A stretch of DNA of 64,000 nucleotides from Neophaeococcomyces mojaviensis (GCA_030247915.1 JAPDRQ010000133.1:24392-88391), one strand, 5' to 3'. Positions 1 through 11,074 are shown, counted from the stretch's first letter. A program made the numbers and translations. Notes: a model not told the origin generated them from the sequence alone.

Positions 1-2
1 TC

Positions 3-2342
3 TTTGCTGACTTCGCTGGAGCAGAGGTCACTGTCTCCCCAGCCAGAGAGGATAGTCCTCAATCAACTTCTGCGTTTGGGTTTTTGAAGGGCTCAAAAAG
101 ATCGAGGGCTGGACGTTACGGCCAAGCGGTCCAGAGTGCAACTGGTGAAGAAGCAACACTACGAAGCCCAGGAATTGCTTTCCAAGTTGAATACCACGAC
201 AATGGTGACGATGACCCGACTTTAAGCACCGAGGTTCGGGTTGCAGCTTCCTCAAACACGTTGGCTCCTAGTGTTGTTCCACTCATACTCGAGATCTCAT
301 CCAGTGTTACAAATCTCATGGGACAAGACAACACATCGACCGTCAAAAGTGAGGGAAGCGACGACAAAATTGTCACAAAAGATACAAACAGTGATACTAT
401 ACAGCAAGCGACTGACCCAACCGCAATTCTTGGGCGAGTCAAACTCAACGCAGGATTGTGGGTGCAGAAACAAGAATTTAGTTTAACATGTCAGCCTATC
501 GCCCGGGTATCTGCCACTGCAAGGTTCGATGAGATCTTTGTCGTTGTAAATACTGTGCAGGCAAAAGATCAAGACCGATTTTTCTCTATAACGACCACGT
601 TCAGCAATCTGGCAGCGTCTGTGCAGCATGTTTACTCCCGTGAATCCACGGCCAGCTTCGCAGTCGAATCAATTGTCGTTTCTCTCATGAACAGCAAACA
701 CCTCAGTGGAAAAAATGGCGTTTCTGTTATTCTGAACATAAGTCCTATGAAGGCAGACCTTAACGCGAAACAAATGCAGGATTTTATGTTGTTCCGTGAG
801 ATCTGGTACCCTCCCGAGCTGCGGTCAGCCCCTAAAACACCAACAACCACAGTTAGGGACGACTCAAACCAAGCGGCAGTGATGCAGAAGTTCCAAGAGG
901 CTACAGCAACCGTAGTTTTGCCATGGCATGCGATAGTCTCCATACAAGAACTGAAAATCCAGGTCGACTTTGGTCAAAGCATTGGCAAGTCGGACTTTGC
1001 AATAACAAAACTGTGGGCGTCATCTAAGAAAAATTCCGACTCTGAGCAGAATCTGTGTATTGGTTTCGAAAAGGTTGGCATAGACAGTTCTGGCCGCATG
1101 AGCGGGTTTGTGGAGCTTCAAGAGTTCAGCATCCGTACAGCCATTCGATGGCCCATGGTTGGGGCAGTTGTGCAAGCACCATTAGTTCAGGGCTCCGTGG
1201 GCTTTGACCATCTCCGTGCAAAGGCCGCCTTTGATTACCAGCCCTTTGCTGTGGTAGATATCTCAACATTCAACTTTCTGATTTACAATGTTCGTCAGGG
1301 CAAAGCCAATGATCGTCTGGTAGGTATTCTGGATGGAGGCAAAATGCAAGCCTTTTGTACGACTGTAGCAGCAGCTCAAGTCTTGTCGATCTCCCAAGCA
1401 TTCGAGAGGCTCATCCAAGAGAAGCAAGAGGCCTTCGAGAGCTCCCTTCATGAACTTGACAGGTACTTGCATCGCAAGTCAGTGTTCCCTTCAGAGACGT
1501 GGAAGGCAACTACGAACGACGAAACAACGCCTAGCCGCAAGGGACACCGCACTACAAATGCACCTAGACTACAGGTTGATGTTGTGATAACGCTTCGTGC
1601 TATTGACGCAGGGGTGTTCATGTCCTCATTCTTTGACGAGACGACCTTGAAGCTTGAAGCGGTCGATGTTCAAGCTCGTTTCGCAGTAGGTGATGCAAAC
1701 AGCAAGACTCACAGTGGCTTGGGAATGAGTCTTGGACAAGTTCGCCTTGCTCTTCCTACAACCAGCAGACCCAACGCTAAAGCCCTGGGCGAAGTGTCCA
1801 TTACGGAAGTGATTGACCGAGCAACAACAGCAAAGGGCGGCACAATCCTCAAAGTGCCACGGCTAGTTGCCTCCATGGAGACGTGGCAACAGGCACCGTC
1901 AAACACTATCGAATACATTTTTCAAAGCACCTTTCATGGCAAGGTGGATGTCGGCTGGAATTACTCGAGAATTAGTCAGATTCGTCGAATGTGGGAGAAC
2001 CATTCACGTGCTCTGGCTCAGAAAATGAACAAGCCTCTTCCGCCGTCAGCCATCAAGATCACAGCGGAGCCAAAAAGCGAATTGCCTGGAGGGGAAAGCC
2101 AGGAGAAAATAACGGCTGTAGTTAACATGCCGCAGTCGAAATACGAATACATTGCGTTGGAGCCACCGATCATTGATACGCCGCAGTTACGGGACCTTGG
2201 TGAGGCCACACCATCGCTTGAATGGATTGGACTGCATCGAGAGCGACTGCCGCATGTGACTCACTCACTGATTATTGTGAGCTTGCTAGAGGTAGCCAAA
2301 GAGGTTGAGGATACATATAGTCGAATACTTGGTTCCGGGTAA
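3..2342 (+). CDS. csf1: Csf1-type bridge-like lipid transfer protein, C-terminal part (5' truncated)
   Basis: This is the last ~780 residues of a much longer protein. The frame is open from base 3 and the gene begins outside the window; the stop is TAA at 2340-2342. The sequence matches the C-terminal region of the fungal Csf1 family (BLTP1/KIAA1109/Tweek relatives), giant proteins thought to form a hydrophobic groove carrying lipids between ER and other membranes. Family signs are long beta-rich stretches with alternating hydrophobics and the near-terminal block around 1940-2020 (VDVGWNYSRISQIRRMW), followed by a run of short motifs at the end. A low-complexity Lys/Ser/Thr linker lies around 310-420 and 1480-1560. 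No intron is evident in this part. The first in-frame codon in view is not the start. Identity is by recognised family pattern, not by search. Confidence 0.85.
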   Translation, partial: FADFAGAEVTVSPAREDSPQSTSAFGFLKGSKRSRAGRYGQAVQSATGEEATLRSPGIAFQVEYHDNGDDDPTLSTEVRVAASSNTLAPSVVPLILEISSSVTNLMGQDNTSTVKSEGSDDKIVTKDTNSDTIQQATDPTAILGRVKLNAGLWVQKQEFSLTCQPIARVSATARFDEIFVVVNTVQAKDQDRFFSITTTFSNLAASVQHVYSRESTASFAVESIVVSLMNSKHLSGKNGVSVILNISPMKADLNAKQMQDFMLFREIWYPPELRSAPKTPTTTVRDDSNQAAVMQKFQEATATVVLPWHAIVSIQELKIQVDFGQSIGKSDFAITKLWASSKKNSDSEQNLCIGFEKVGIDSSGRMSGFVELQEFSIRTAIRWPMVGAVVQAPLVQGSVGFDHLRAKAAFDYQPFAVVDISTFNFLIYNVRQGKANDRLVGILDGGKMQAFCTTVAAAQVLSISQAFERLIQEKQEAFESSLHELDRYLHRKSVFPSETWKATTNDETTPSRKGHRTTNAPRLQVDVVITLRAIDAGVFMSSFFDETTLKLEAVDVQARFAVGDANSKTHSGLGMSLGQVRLALPTTSRPNAKALGEVSITEVIDRATTAKGGTILKVPRLVASMETWQQAPSNTIEYIFQSTFHGKVDVGWNYSRISQIRRMWENHSRALAQKMNKPLPPSAIKITAEPKSELPGGESQEKITAVVNMPQSKYEYIALEPPIIDTPQLRDLGEATPSLEWIGLHRERLPHVTHSLIIVSLLEVAKEVEDTYSRILGSG

Positions 2343-2973
2343 GTTGAAGAGCAGCCAAACGTTACAGGGTGATTTAGCGAAGGCGTTAGGTACTGGGATC
2401 AGGGGCGACAGACATTATACCTATCCGCAAGTGACTCGGCTTGAGTCGCAACATGGCCATTAGTTCTATAGTCCGTTGTGAGGGGGAAACGCAATTCGCA
2501 AGCTTTCGTACGGAATGGAAACATCCAAGATCCTTTCGCCACTCCACGCGTGATTGGTGTGCCCAATCGCCTCTGGAGGTTGCATGAGTCTGAGTCAAAA
2601 TCAAATGCTCTGACTCCTAACGGTGAGTCTCGAAGAGTTGAGCGGAGTTTATCATGTGCGAATGGCTAAACTCCGGGTTGCCCCTCATGCTTGGCACTGG
2701 CACCCAGCACTGTACCCACTTTGAGAATACCAGTCGCACCTGCGATCAATGCTAATTTCTTCCCTCCATCGACAATTTTTGTCATCTCCATTCTTCCTCA
2801 CCGCCAACTCATATCTCTGTCTACGACGACAAGAGCAGGCGGTTTTTGCAGGTCGGGTCAATACTCGATACTGCATCACTTCTCCTCTGCCGTAGGCAGC
2901 ATTTGATTGTTAGAAAGCTCAAGAGAGCGCCATTCGAACGTTCCAAAGGTTCAACCATTAATAGTTGCCCAAC
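2343..2973. other. Intergenic region upstream of eEF2
   Basis: There is no supported gene here. The last ~250 bases (about 2700-2960) are pyrimidine-rich on the plus strand, as is common in leaders and promoters of strongly expressed fungal translation genes. It probably holds the Csf1 3' end and the eEF2 promoter. Confidence 0.5.
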
Positions 2974-5712
2974 ATGGTCAACTTCACCGTGGACGAGATC
3001 CACGTTCTTATGAAGAAGCCAGGTGAGTATCGTTCACTCCATATGTGCATAAACATGCTAAATTTGCGACAGCCAACATTCGTAACATGGTATGCGAACC
3101 ACCCCACTTCAAGGCGAATGCCGAAAGAATTACTAACGCGCAATGCAGAGCGTTATTGCTCACGTCGACCACGGCAAATCCACCCTTACCGACTCCCTCG
3201 TTCAACGTGCCGGTATCATTTCTGCAGCAAAGGCCGGTGAAGCGTAAGTATTTCTCTGAAGAATAAAGAAAGAAAAACATAGGCTTACAAATTAACAGAC
3301 GATTCACCGACACCCGTCAGGACGAGCAGGACCGAGGTATCACCATCAAGTCGACCGCTATCTCTCTATATGCGCACTTGCCAGATGAGGAGGACTTGAA
3401 GGATATTCCACAAAAGGTCGAGGGTAACGAGTTCTTGATCAATTTGATCGACTCCCCTGGCCACGTTGATTTCTCCTCTGAAGTTACTGCTGCTCTTCGA
3501 ACAACCGACGGTGCTCTAGTCGTGGTTGACACCATTGAAGGTGTCTGTGTCCAGACTGAGACTGTGCTCCGACAGGCTCTTGGTGAGCGTGTTAAGCCCG
3601 TGGTCATCATCAACAAGGTCGATCGAGCTCTACTCGAACTTCAGGTTTCGAAGGAAGACTTGTATCAGTCTTTCTCCCGAACGATCGAGTCCGTGAACGT
3701 CATCATTGCTACCTATTTCGACAAGGCACTCGGTGATGTTCAGGTGTACCCATACAACGGTACAGTTGCTTTCGGTTCCGGTCTTCATGGTTGGGCTTTC
3801 ACCATCCGCCAATTCGCAGTCAAGTATGCCAAGAAGTTCGGTGTGGACAAAAAGAAGATGATGGACCGACTTTGGGGTGACAACTTCTTCAACCCGAAGA
3901 CCAAGAAGTGGACAAAGGCTGGTGAAGAGGGTGTTGAACGTGCCTTCAACCAGTTTATCCTGGATCCGATCTTCCGAATCTTCGACGCTTTCGTCAAGGG
4001 TAAAACTGATGACCTTGTCGCGATGTGCACCAAGATTGATGTCAAGCTTACCCAAGACGAGAAGGAACAGACAGGCAAGGGCCTGCTCAAGACCGTCATG
4101 AGAAAGTTCCTGCCAGCCGCCGATGCTCTGATGGAAATGATGGTTATTCACCTGCCATCTCCTGTCACCGCTCAGAGATACCGAGCGGAAACCCTCTACG
4201 AAGGCCCATCTGATGATGAGTCTGCTGTCGGTATCCGGGACTGCGATCCAAACGGCCCTCTCATGTTGTATGTGTCCAAGATGGTGCCAACATCCGACAA
4301 GGGTCGATTTTATGCTTTCGGTCGTGTCTTCTCGGGTACTGTAAGATCTGGTCTCAAGGTCCGAATTCAGGGTCCCAATTACACTCCAGGCAAGAAGGAA
4401 GACTTGTTCGTCAAAGCTATCCAGCGAACCATTCTCATGATGGGTCGATTCATCGAGCCTATTGATGATGTGCCAGCTGGTAACATCGTCGGTCTTGTTG
4501 GTGTTGACCAGTTCTTGCTGAAGTCTGGTACTCTCACTACATCCGAAACCTCGCACAACTTGAAAGTCATGAAGTTCTCCGTCTCGCCTGTCGTGCAGCG
4601 ATCGGTCGAAGTCAAGAATGCTAACGATTTGCCAAAGTTGGTCGAAGGTCTCAAGCGTCTATCCAAGTCCGATCCCTGCGTCCTGACCTACATTTCCCCG
4701 TCCGGTGAACACGTTGTTGCTGGTGCCGGTGAGTTGCATTTGGAAATCTGCTTGAAAGATCTCGAGGAAGACCACGCTGGTGTGCCACTCAAGATCTCCG
4801 ACCCTGTCGTGCAGTACCGAGAGACTGTTGGTGGCAAGTCAAGCATGACCGCTCTTTCAAAATCTCCCAACAAGCACAACCGTCTGTACGTCATCGCCGA
4901 GCCTCTTGGTGAGGACGTTTCTCTGGCTATCGAGGGCGGCAAGGTCAACCCACGAGACGATTTCAAGGCTCGTGCGCGTGTTCTTGCCGACGACTTTGGC
5001 TGGGACGTCACTGATGCCCGAAAGATTTGGGCTTTCGGTCCTGACACAACTGGTGCTAACTTGGTCGTCGATCAGACCAAGGCTGTCCAGTACCTCAGTG
5101 AAATCAAGGATTCTGTTGTCTCTGGTTTCCAGTGGGCCACAAGAGAAGGTCCCATCGCCGAAGAGCCTATGCGATCAGTTCGATTCAACATCATGGATGT
5201 CACGCTTCACGCCGATGCTATCCATCGTGGTGGTGGTCAGATCATTCCAACTGCTCGTCGTGTGCTGTACGCGTCCATGCTTCTTGCAGAGCCTGGTCTT
5301 CTTGAGCCTGTTTACCTTATCGAAATTCAGGTCCCAGAACAAGCCATGGGTGGTATCTATGGTGTGCTCACCCGAAAGAGAGGTCATGTTTTCTCTGAGG
5401 AACAGCGTATCGGCACTCCATTATTCACTGTCAAAGCCTACCTTCCTGTTAACGAATCTTTCGGTTTCAACGGCGAGCTACGTGCCGCCACTTCTGGCCA
5501 AGCCTTCCCACAACTAGTCTTCGACCACTGGCAGATCCTACCTGGTGGCTCCCCACTCGACACAAAGACCATGCCTGGTTCGATCGTTCAGACCATGCGA
5601 AAGAGAAAGGGTCTCAAGGAAGTTGTTGCAGGATACGAAAACTACTGTAAGTCTACTATCCGTCATGTGCAATGTGCCTATGCTAACCTTCTATACAGAC
5701 GACAAGTTGTAG
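2974..5712 (+). CDS. eft2: Elongation factor 2 (eEF2), five exons
   Basis: GTPase that moves tRNAs and mRNA through the ribosome after each peptide bond. Exons: 2974-3022, 3073-3089, 3149-3243, 3299-5646, 5699-5712; frame is kept at every junction and the product is 840 aa, the family's usual length. Visible motifs: G1 loop AHVDHGKST across exon 3, switch [14 protein letters not shown] at the exon 3/4 junction, [19 protein letters not shown], and the domain IV loop [15 protein letters not shown] whose second His is the residue modified to diphthamide in yeast. The protein ends YYDKL after the last 14-nt exon. Exon 2 is only 17 nt and encodes residues just before the G1 loop. Codon use is strongly biased (many C-ending codons, CGA for Arg), fitting high expression. 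A 300-codon antisense reading frame across the gene is a by-product of this bias. Confidence 0.97.
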
Positions 5713-6181
5713 ATCGATTCAACTGTTCTATGGCATTTTCAACCTGTGCGCTGTTATTTTCGAGGCTTACAGGCATAGAGCAGCTGTGTGGACTGTGCAG
5801 CATTTTCCCGCCAAGTTGGTAGCCATGACATCAAAGAACTGTCACGATCTTGCATTCAACGCATTTAAGAGTATTAGGAAACGACGAATGCATGTACTGT
5901 GGTCAAGTACGGACGAGGATTGACAGATAATGAGGCGTCAGAAAAGCAATTGAAGGTAGAGATAGATCACGAAATGAAGAATTGAAGGTTTGACACTTGT
6001 GCATGTTCAGATATCAGTGAGCCTTTCGTATTGTTCTCGCGCGGCCTCTTAGTATTGTCTTCGAACATTCCACATTCACTTCCATTCCTTCAAACAATCT
6101 TGTGACAACCTCGCCCATGGTCATCCTGTTTCACTTTTACAATCTTCTGCAGTCGCTCATCATTCAACAATCCGACCAACC
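5713..6181. other. Intergenic region between eEF2 and the Erg6-like gene
   Basis: No gene is seen. It should hold the eEF2 3' UTR and the promoter and leader of the next gene; bases 6050-6181 are C- and T-rich on the plus strand. Confidence 0.4.
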
Positions 6182-7672
6182 ATGTCTAACCACCCAAACC
6201 TCTCCAATCAAACTCCCGCCCATATAACCTCTCACCTCCCCAAACTAGCAACGGCAACCTCTTCCTACGCCTCCCGCTACGCCACCGCCTTCACCGCCTC
6301 CACCCCCACTCGCGCCAACGCCATCGCCATCCCCAATAACGAACGAGGCACGGCCCAGCACGACGCAGTGCAGCACACAAACGACTACTATGACATCGTC
6401 ACGCGTTCCTTCGAGGCCGGATGGGGCAAGCAGTTCCATTACGCGCCATTTGCGCCCGGCGATAGTGTGGCGCATGCGCTGACGTTTGTGGTTTATCGGT
6501 TGGCGCACCTCATGGGGTTGAGGGCGGGCATGAGGGTGCTGGATATTGGATGTGGCATTGGAGGGCCCAGTAGAGAGGTGGCCAAGTTTGTGGGGTGTGA
6601 GGTCGTCGGGGTCAGTATCAATCAGTTCCAGGTATGTTTGAATACGCATTGTTTGGAAGGAGTAGTGTGAGTCAGTAGGTGAGTGAACGAATGTTGACAG
6701 GTGTTCTAGGTGAATCGGGCTATTGAGATTACGGCGCAGCAGGGCTTGGGGCATTTGTGTACGTTCATTCAGGGCAATTACATGCACTTGGTTGATACTG
6801 TTGATGAAGAGGGGAATGTGGTGGAGGGTTTGTTTCCCGAGGGGTCTTTTGATGCGGTCGTGGCGATTGAGTCGATGTGTCACGCGCCGAGCTGGGAGGG
6901 AGTGTATAGACAGGTGTGGAAGGTGCTAAAACCCGGCGGTGTCCTTGGCTTCACGGAGCAGGTGATGGTTGATGAACCTGAAGAGGTTCAGGTGCCGAAT
7001 GAAGCCGGTGGGAGAGGGGCAGTGAGATCCAATGGTGAGAAGGTGAGGTTCGATGAGGAGAATGCTGAGCATGTTGGAGTGAGGAATCGGTTGGAGGTTG
7101 GGACTGGAATTAGCCAGTTGAGGGGGAGTACAGAGGCAAGGATGACATTACGAAAGGTTGGGTTTGGGATTGAGGTTGATGAGGATTTCGCAAGATATTT
7201 TGACCGATTGTATGGTGAACCGGCTGTTGTGAGGGGCCGTGATGGACAGGTTGAGAGTTGGTCGATGGTTAAGATTCCGAACAGAAACGGGATGGGGTTC
7301 CACTACGCCCCAGCGCCGAAGGAACCATATCCAGAAATAAAAGTTGGGTTGCAAAATGGTGGGAGGTATTCAGTTCCACCGGTTTATCGGCCTTGGTGGT
7401 ACCCTTTGATGGGGAACAAATTGGCTGTGGAGCTGGGGGCATCGGCTGAGGATCGATATTTGGCATCACAGATGAGCCATCGAAATCGGAGTTTCTGGTT
7501 CGGTTTGACCAAAATCCTGGTATGGCTGGGTATCTGGCCTTCGTCAATCGTTGCGGTTAACAAGACCATGACTTTGTGTGTTGATGAGTACCTGGCAGCA
7601 GGGAGCATGGGTATCTTCACCCCATGTTGGATGTTTGTGGGTCGGAAGATAGAACATGGCCAAGAGGCATAA
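6182..7672 (+). CDS. Erg6-like sterol C-24 methyltransferase paralogue
   Basis: SAM-dependent methyltransferase of the sterol methyltransferase (SMT) type. Exons 6182-6631 and 6710-7672 give about 470 aa. Visible: the SMT substrate block YYDIVTRSFEAGWGKQFHY (about residues 75-93), SAM motif I VLDIGCGIGGPSREVAKF, the AIESMCHAP block, LKPGG, the NRLEVGTGI region, PWWYPL, and a typical SMT C-terminal end (GIFTPCWMFVGRK). Canonical Erg6 is about 375 aa; the extra length lies in an acidic insert near 6960-7080 and an insert of some 50 residues near 7200-7370. Motifs differ from housekeeping Erg6 (for example GWGKQFHY where Erg6 has GWGQSFHF), so it is probably a paralogue with an unknown sterol or lipid acceptor. 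Base composition flips from C-rich in the first 240 bases to G-rich afterwards on the coding strand. Confidence 0.85.
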
Positions 7673-7936
7673 CCACTGAACCTACTCAGCAATAACAGGA
7701 AAGCCGGTCAAGTTAAGATAAAGGTGGAGGCAATCCAGCAATAATAGGCAATGCTAAAAGTAAAACCCAGACAACTGTTCAGTCGTGGTATCTTGCCTTC
7801 GAGCATCGTCGATCATGAGCATCTGTACAAGATTTCATCGACAACTGACCATATTGAATATACAGATGTGGTTTTCAAATCGTAGCTTAGCATTGACGGT
7901 TTCTTCCTCAATGGATTTCGTTTGCCTTTTACGTGC

Positions 7937-8680
7937 TTAACTTCGTATCACACTCTCTCGCTTGCTTCGAGACGCGCTCCCAGGAGTGGTACTTCCTGTC
8001 TTGCTCGCATTCGCACTCGTTCTTAGTAAGTTGGTTGCGGCACTTCGTTCTCTTGCCATCCCTTCCAATCTTGAGTCTTCGGACACATCCTTGTGCCTTC
8101 GTCTTCTCATTCTACCGTCAGTGCCATAGACCACGGTCCAGCTTGAAACGACTGCTCCAGCGGGCAAGTTCACACCAGCACAAATTTTGGAATGTGAATT
8201 GATGAAGCAACCTGGTGAGACGGTGACTCCCGGCTCGAGAATAGCAAAATCAGCGACTGTGCACGGAGGTTGGAGGTTGACGTTAGGATGGATATACACA
8301 CTTCTTCCGATGGTTATCGGAAGCTCTGGCTCATTGGCTAACCCCTCTTGTGTAAAGACACCACTGTTGGATCCCAAGGTTTGTGTATTCGAATCGGTCG
8401 CTGCGAGCAGTGCTTTGGGTGCTTGACCTTTATGCAGCATTATTGAGTCCTTGCCAGAGAGATTGCCAATTGTACACTTTTCTGAAATAATGCTGCCCTC
8501 TTTAATGGTGATTGGCCCCATGTCGGTGAATAGCTTCGACCGAGGATGGACGAGAACGCCATTTTCCAGAGTCAGCAGATGCGTGCCTTTGACATAAGAT
8601 ACAGGATCAAGGTGGCAGTATGGTGATATGTTCACTGGTGGAGAGCCGCTAGAAGGAGGCTTCGAAGGAGTCGAAGCCAT
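7937..8680 (-). CDS. dctn6: Dynactin subunit 6 (p27), left-handed beta-helix
   Basis: Single-exon gene of 247 codons, start at 8680 (MASTPSKPP). Dynactin p27 sits at the pointed end of the dynactin filament and helps dynein bind cargo. The sequence has the imperfect hexapeptide repeats of a left-handed beta-helix, visible as GVLVHPRSK, GPITIKEGS, IGRSVYIHPNVNL, CTVADFAILEPGVTVSPGC and CFINSHSKICAGVNLP, with a long inserted loop (about residues 85-125) of Ser/Thr/Asn-rich sequence. The C-terminal ~50 residues are basic and Ser-rich and probably disordered. The reading frame extends upstream of the ATG, but that part has no helix repeats. It is divergent from the Psf3 gene, with 259 bp between start codons. 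Confidence 0.88.
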   Translation of the reverse strand: MASTPSKPPSSGSPPVNISPYCHLDPVSYVKGTHLLTLENGVLVHPRSKLFTDMGPITIKEGSIISEKCTIGNLSGKDSIMLHKGQAPKALLAATDSNTQTLGSNSGVFTQEGLANEPELPITIGRSVYIHPNVNLQPPCTVADFAILEPGVTVSPGCFINSHSKICAGVNLPAGAVVSSWTVVYGTDGRMRRRRHKDVSEDSRLEGMARERSAATNLLRTSANASKTGSTTPGSASRSKRESVIRS

Positions 8681-8939
8681 CTGCACGACGTGATGACAAA
8701 GAAGGTTTATGAATCCCTTTAGAATGTGCTCGTCAAGACAGGCACGTTCATTTCCTATTGAGACAGAAGTTGATGTGGAGAATGGTATCTTGGGAAATGA
8801 ATGCACCAGACGCGGTCGTTGCGACGCGTTTGATTGGTTGCACGCGAACCTGCTCTTAGGATGGGGCTTCCGATGTGAAAGATTCACATGAATGTTCTAC
8901 AGCCGAATCTGCCCGTTGACACAGAGAGCAAAATGAGAG
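8681..8939. promoter_or_regulatory. Divergent promoter between dynactin p27 and Psf3
   Basis: Two head-to-head start codons (8680 minus, 8940 plus) are separated by 259 bp, so both promoters must lie in or overlap this stretch. No clear TATA box is visible. Confidence 0.55.
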
Positions 8940-9646
8940 ATGTCATATTACGATGTTGACGCCATCTTGACAGATGCACAGAAAGTACCATGTACTTTCG
9001 AAATTGATGTGCCCGGCTTAGGTTATCTAGACGGCAATCCTGGAGGGACAGTATGTGATTAATAGTCGATGTGCTCAGTCCAACCATTAATGAAAGCATA
9101 GGTAAAGGCGGGCACCAAACTCGACCTACCACTATGGTTGGGTGTCATGCTTGCAGTCTCGAGCGGGTAAGCCGCTACGACTTATACCATGTGGCCATTC
9201 AATCTGAGCTAATTTAGCAACAATTCTGGCTCGCAGCCTCTTGTGACCCTCGACTTCCCGGCACCTCTACAGCAGAGGGTGATCAATGCATTAAAGGCTG
9301 ATCCGAACTCGGTCGACCTGCGCGCACAAGCTCCACACTTCTACGCTCTTGGAGCCAGAATACTAGACCTTTTTGAGGATGATGAAATGGTGGATGTCTT
9401 GACCGATGTGAGTGTGGGCGATGTGTTTCGGATGGTTTCAGTAGCGCCGCTGACACAATGCAGACGTTCCGAACTCGAGCGGCGAAAATCGCTGATCATG
9501 CTCACAATGCTCGAGGTCCATTGACGGATGGCGTGGACTTCTTGCGTGGACTCGATGAAAGTGAGAGAGTGGTGTTCAAGAGTGCTCATGAAGGCCCAAA
9601 GAGTGTCAAGAATTGGTCTCAAGATGTGAAGAAAACAAACACATAG
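8940..9646 (+). CDS. psf3: GINS complex subunit Psf3
   Basis: DNA replication factor; GINS (Sld5, Psf1-3) joins Cdc45 and MCM2-7 to form the replicative helicase. Four exons: 8940-9050, 9102-9166, 9218-9407, 9464-9646; 182 aa, all junctions in frame. Exon 1 begins MSYYDVDAILTDAQKVPCTF and ends GYLDGNPGGT, the typical Psf3 N-terminal beta domain. Exon 2 carries LDLPLWLGVML. Exon 3 carries DFPAPLQQRVINALKADP and FYALGARILDLFED. Exon 4 carries FRTRAAKIADHAHN and GVDFLRGLDESER. The short N-terminal exons are easy to miss because they lie outside the longest open frame. It converges on Vps60, with 23 bp between the two stop codons. Confidence 0.92.
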
Positions 9647-9669
9647 ATGCTTTACCCAAAGCAAATAAC

Positions 9670-10367
9670 CTAGCCCACCCCTCCCGCCGCTTCCTGAACT
9701 TTCTTCGCTTCCGGAGCTTCGTCGATAAATGTAGGCACTTCGTCTTGCAGGAACGATGGTACTCCTCCCGCACTTTCCGTTTGCTGTTCAAACATCATGT
9801 CTTCTCCCAGTGCTTCTAGTTCGGCATCGAGCTCGGCTTCGTCAACATCGTCAGGTATATCGTAGGCCCGACCCATGCTTTCACTGATTTCATTGCCCAG
9901 CTCCATTAGATCTGCCATCTCGTCTTGAATTTGCTCAATCTTGTCGATGTCGATCTTTCCATACTGTTTCCTCAGCTCCTTGTTCGTCGTCTTCATGGCG
10001 TCGACGGTGGTCATGACATTCTTGAGATTGTCCTGCATCATACCCGCTTGCTCCATGTTCCACGACTGCTGCTGTAGTTGGTCCCGCTGGGACTCGTACA
10101 TCTTGCGCTGCTGCAGGACTTTGAGTGCTTTCTGCTTGATCGCGTTCTTGCCCGGGCCGTCCCTCATTTTAGCCATCTTCTGCTGATATGTGCTGAGGTC
10201 GGAGTTGAGTTTGGCAAGCTTTACATCGACCGAGTCTATCCGTGTTTCAACCTGGATGCCCATTAGCCAAGCCCAGCTACTACGCGCAACAGAAGGCATA
10301 CCCCTTGAATAGCACTGTTCAGAGTGGGCTTGGGCGCATTGTTCTTTGCGCCGAAGAGACGATTCAT
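9670..10367 (-). CDS. vps60: Vps60/CHMP5-type ESCRT-III protein
   Basis: ESCRT-III-related Snf7-family protein acting late in multivesicular body sorting, where Vps60 partners Vta1 to stimulate Vps4. Two exons: 10367-10302 (MNRLFGAKNNAPKPTLNSAI) and 10251-9670, giving 215 aa, close to the ~220-230 usual for the family. The N-terminus NRLFGAKN and the following helix ETRIDSVDVKLAKLN identify the Vps60/CHMP5 branch. Long amphipathic, coiled-coil-prone helices run to about residue 150; an acidic C-terminal tail follows (ELDAELEALGED, then a Val/Pro-rich MIM-like end). It overlaps neither neighbour but lies only 23 bp from the Psf3 stop. Confidence 0.92.
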
Positions 10368-11074
10368 CTCGACTCAGCGTCCAGGCTTAACGCAGCTGGT
10401 GATTCACTTTGAGCGGGGAACCACGGGCTTTGGAGTGTGCTCTGGAAGGAGGGCGATGTGGTTGGAAGTTGTGATATTGTCGCGGCAATTACTCATTGAA
10501 TGGTGGCAGCCTCGCAATGCATTAACGTGGATCTCCCGCAGTGCGTCATGGGGGCTCGCTTCAGTTTAGGCCGGGAGATTTCTTCGACCGCTGCCGACCG
10601 TCGTCATCCCTCGCCTCGAACCCAAAGTGCATAAGCGTTTGGCGTTCATGCCACGAGGGGCCCGCACATCGCAATCTCAGTCAACAGCGGTACCCCCATG
10701 TCCTCGTGTCGCATGCACCACTGCTAGCTGAATACATCGAGCACTCGACCGCTCCCTTTCATGCATACATTGTCGCGTAAAACATTCTGATATTCTTATG
10801 AGGACGCTTTTCCCGAGCCTCTCGTCCAGTGTACAACATTGTTCCCCTTCAACTTAAATCACACCCCGGTTCACGCCTTACATTCACTGACTAAAGCTCA
10901 ACAAACGAGCAATATCTATTAAACGACTTCCACAACCTCGTCCGGCAGTGACCGAGTACTTGCCCTGCGCGTATTGGATATCCGTCGTATGAGTCCTTCC
11001 AGAACAAGCCACTTCCGCAAGAGCATAACCTAGCCCTTGATAAAGAAAGTGTCCCGAGTTATTGTTCGCCCACA
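10368..11074. promoter_or_regulatory. Divergent promoter region of Vps60 and the SAPS gene
   Basis: A 707 bp stretch between head-to-head start codons. No supported gene or RNA lies in it. Bases 10800-11070 are pyrimidine- and A-rich on the plus strand, consistent with the SAPS-gene leader. Confidence 0.45.

Noticed and set aside
3630..4556. 308-codon open frame on the minus strand
   Set aside because: It lies antisense to the well-conserved eEF2 coding sequence and shows no domain; it is produced by biased codon use on the plus strand.
6245..6883. 212-codon open frame on the minus strand with Gly-rich end
   Set aside because: Antisense to the Erg6-like gene and crossing its intron; its Gly/Val run reflects the C-rich opposite strand.
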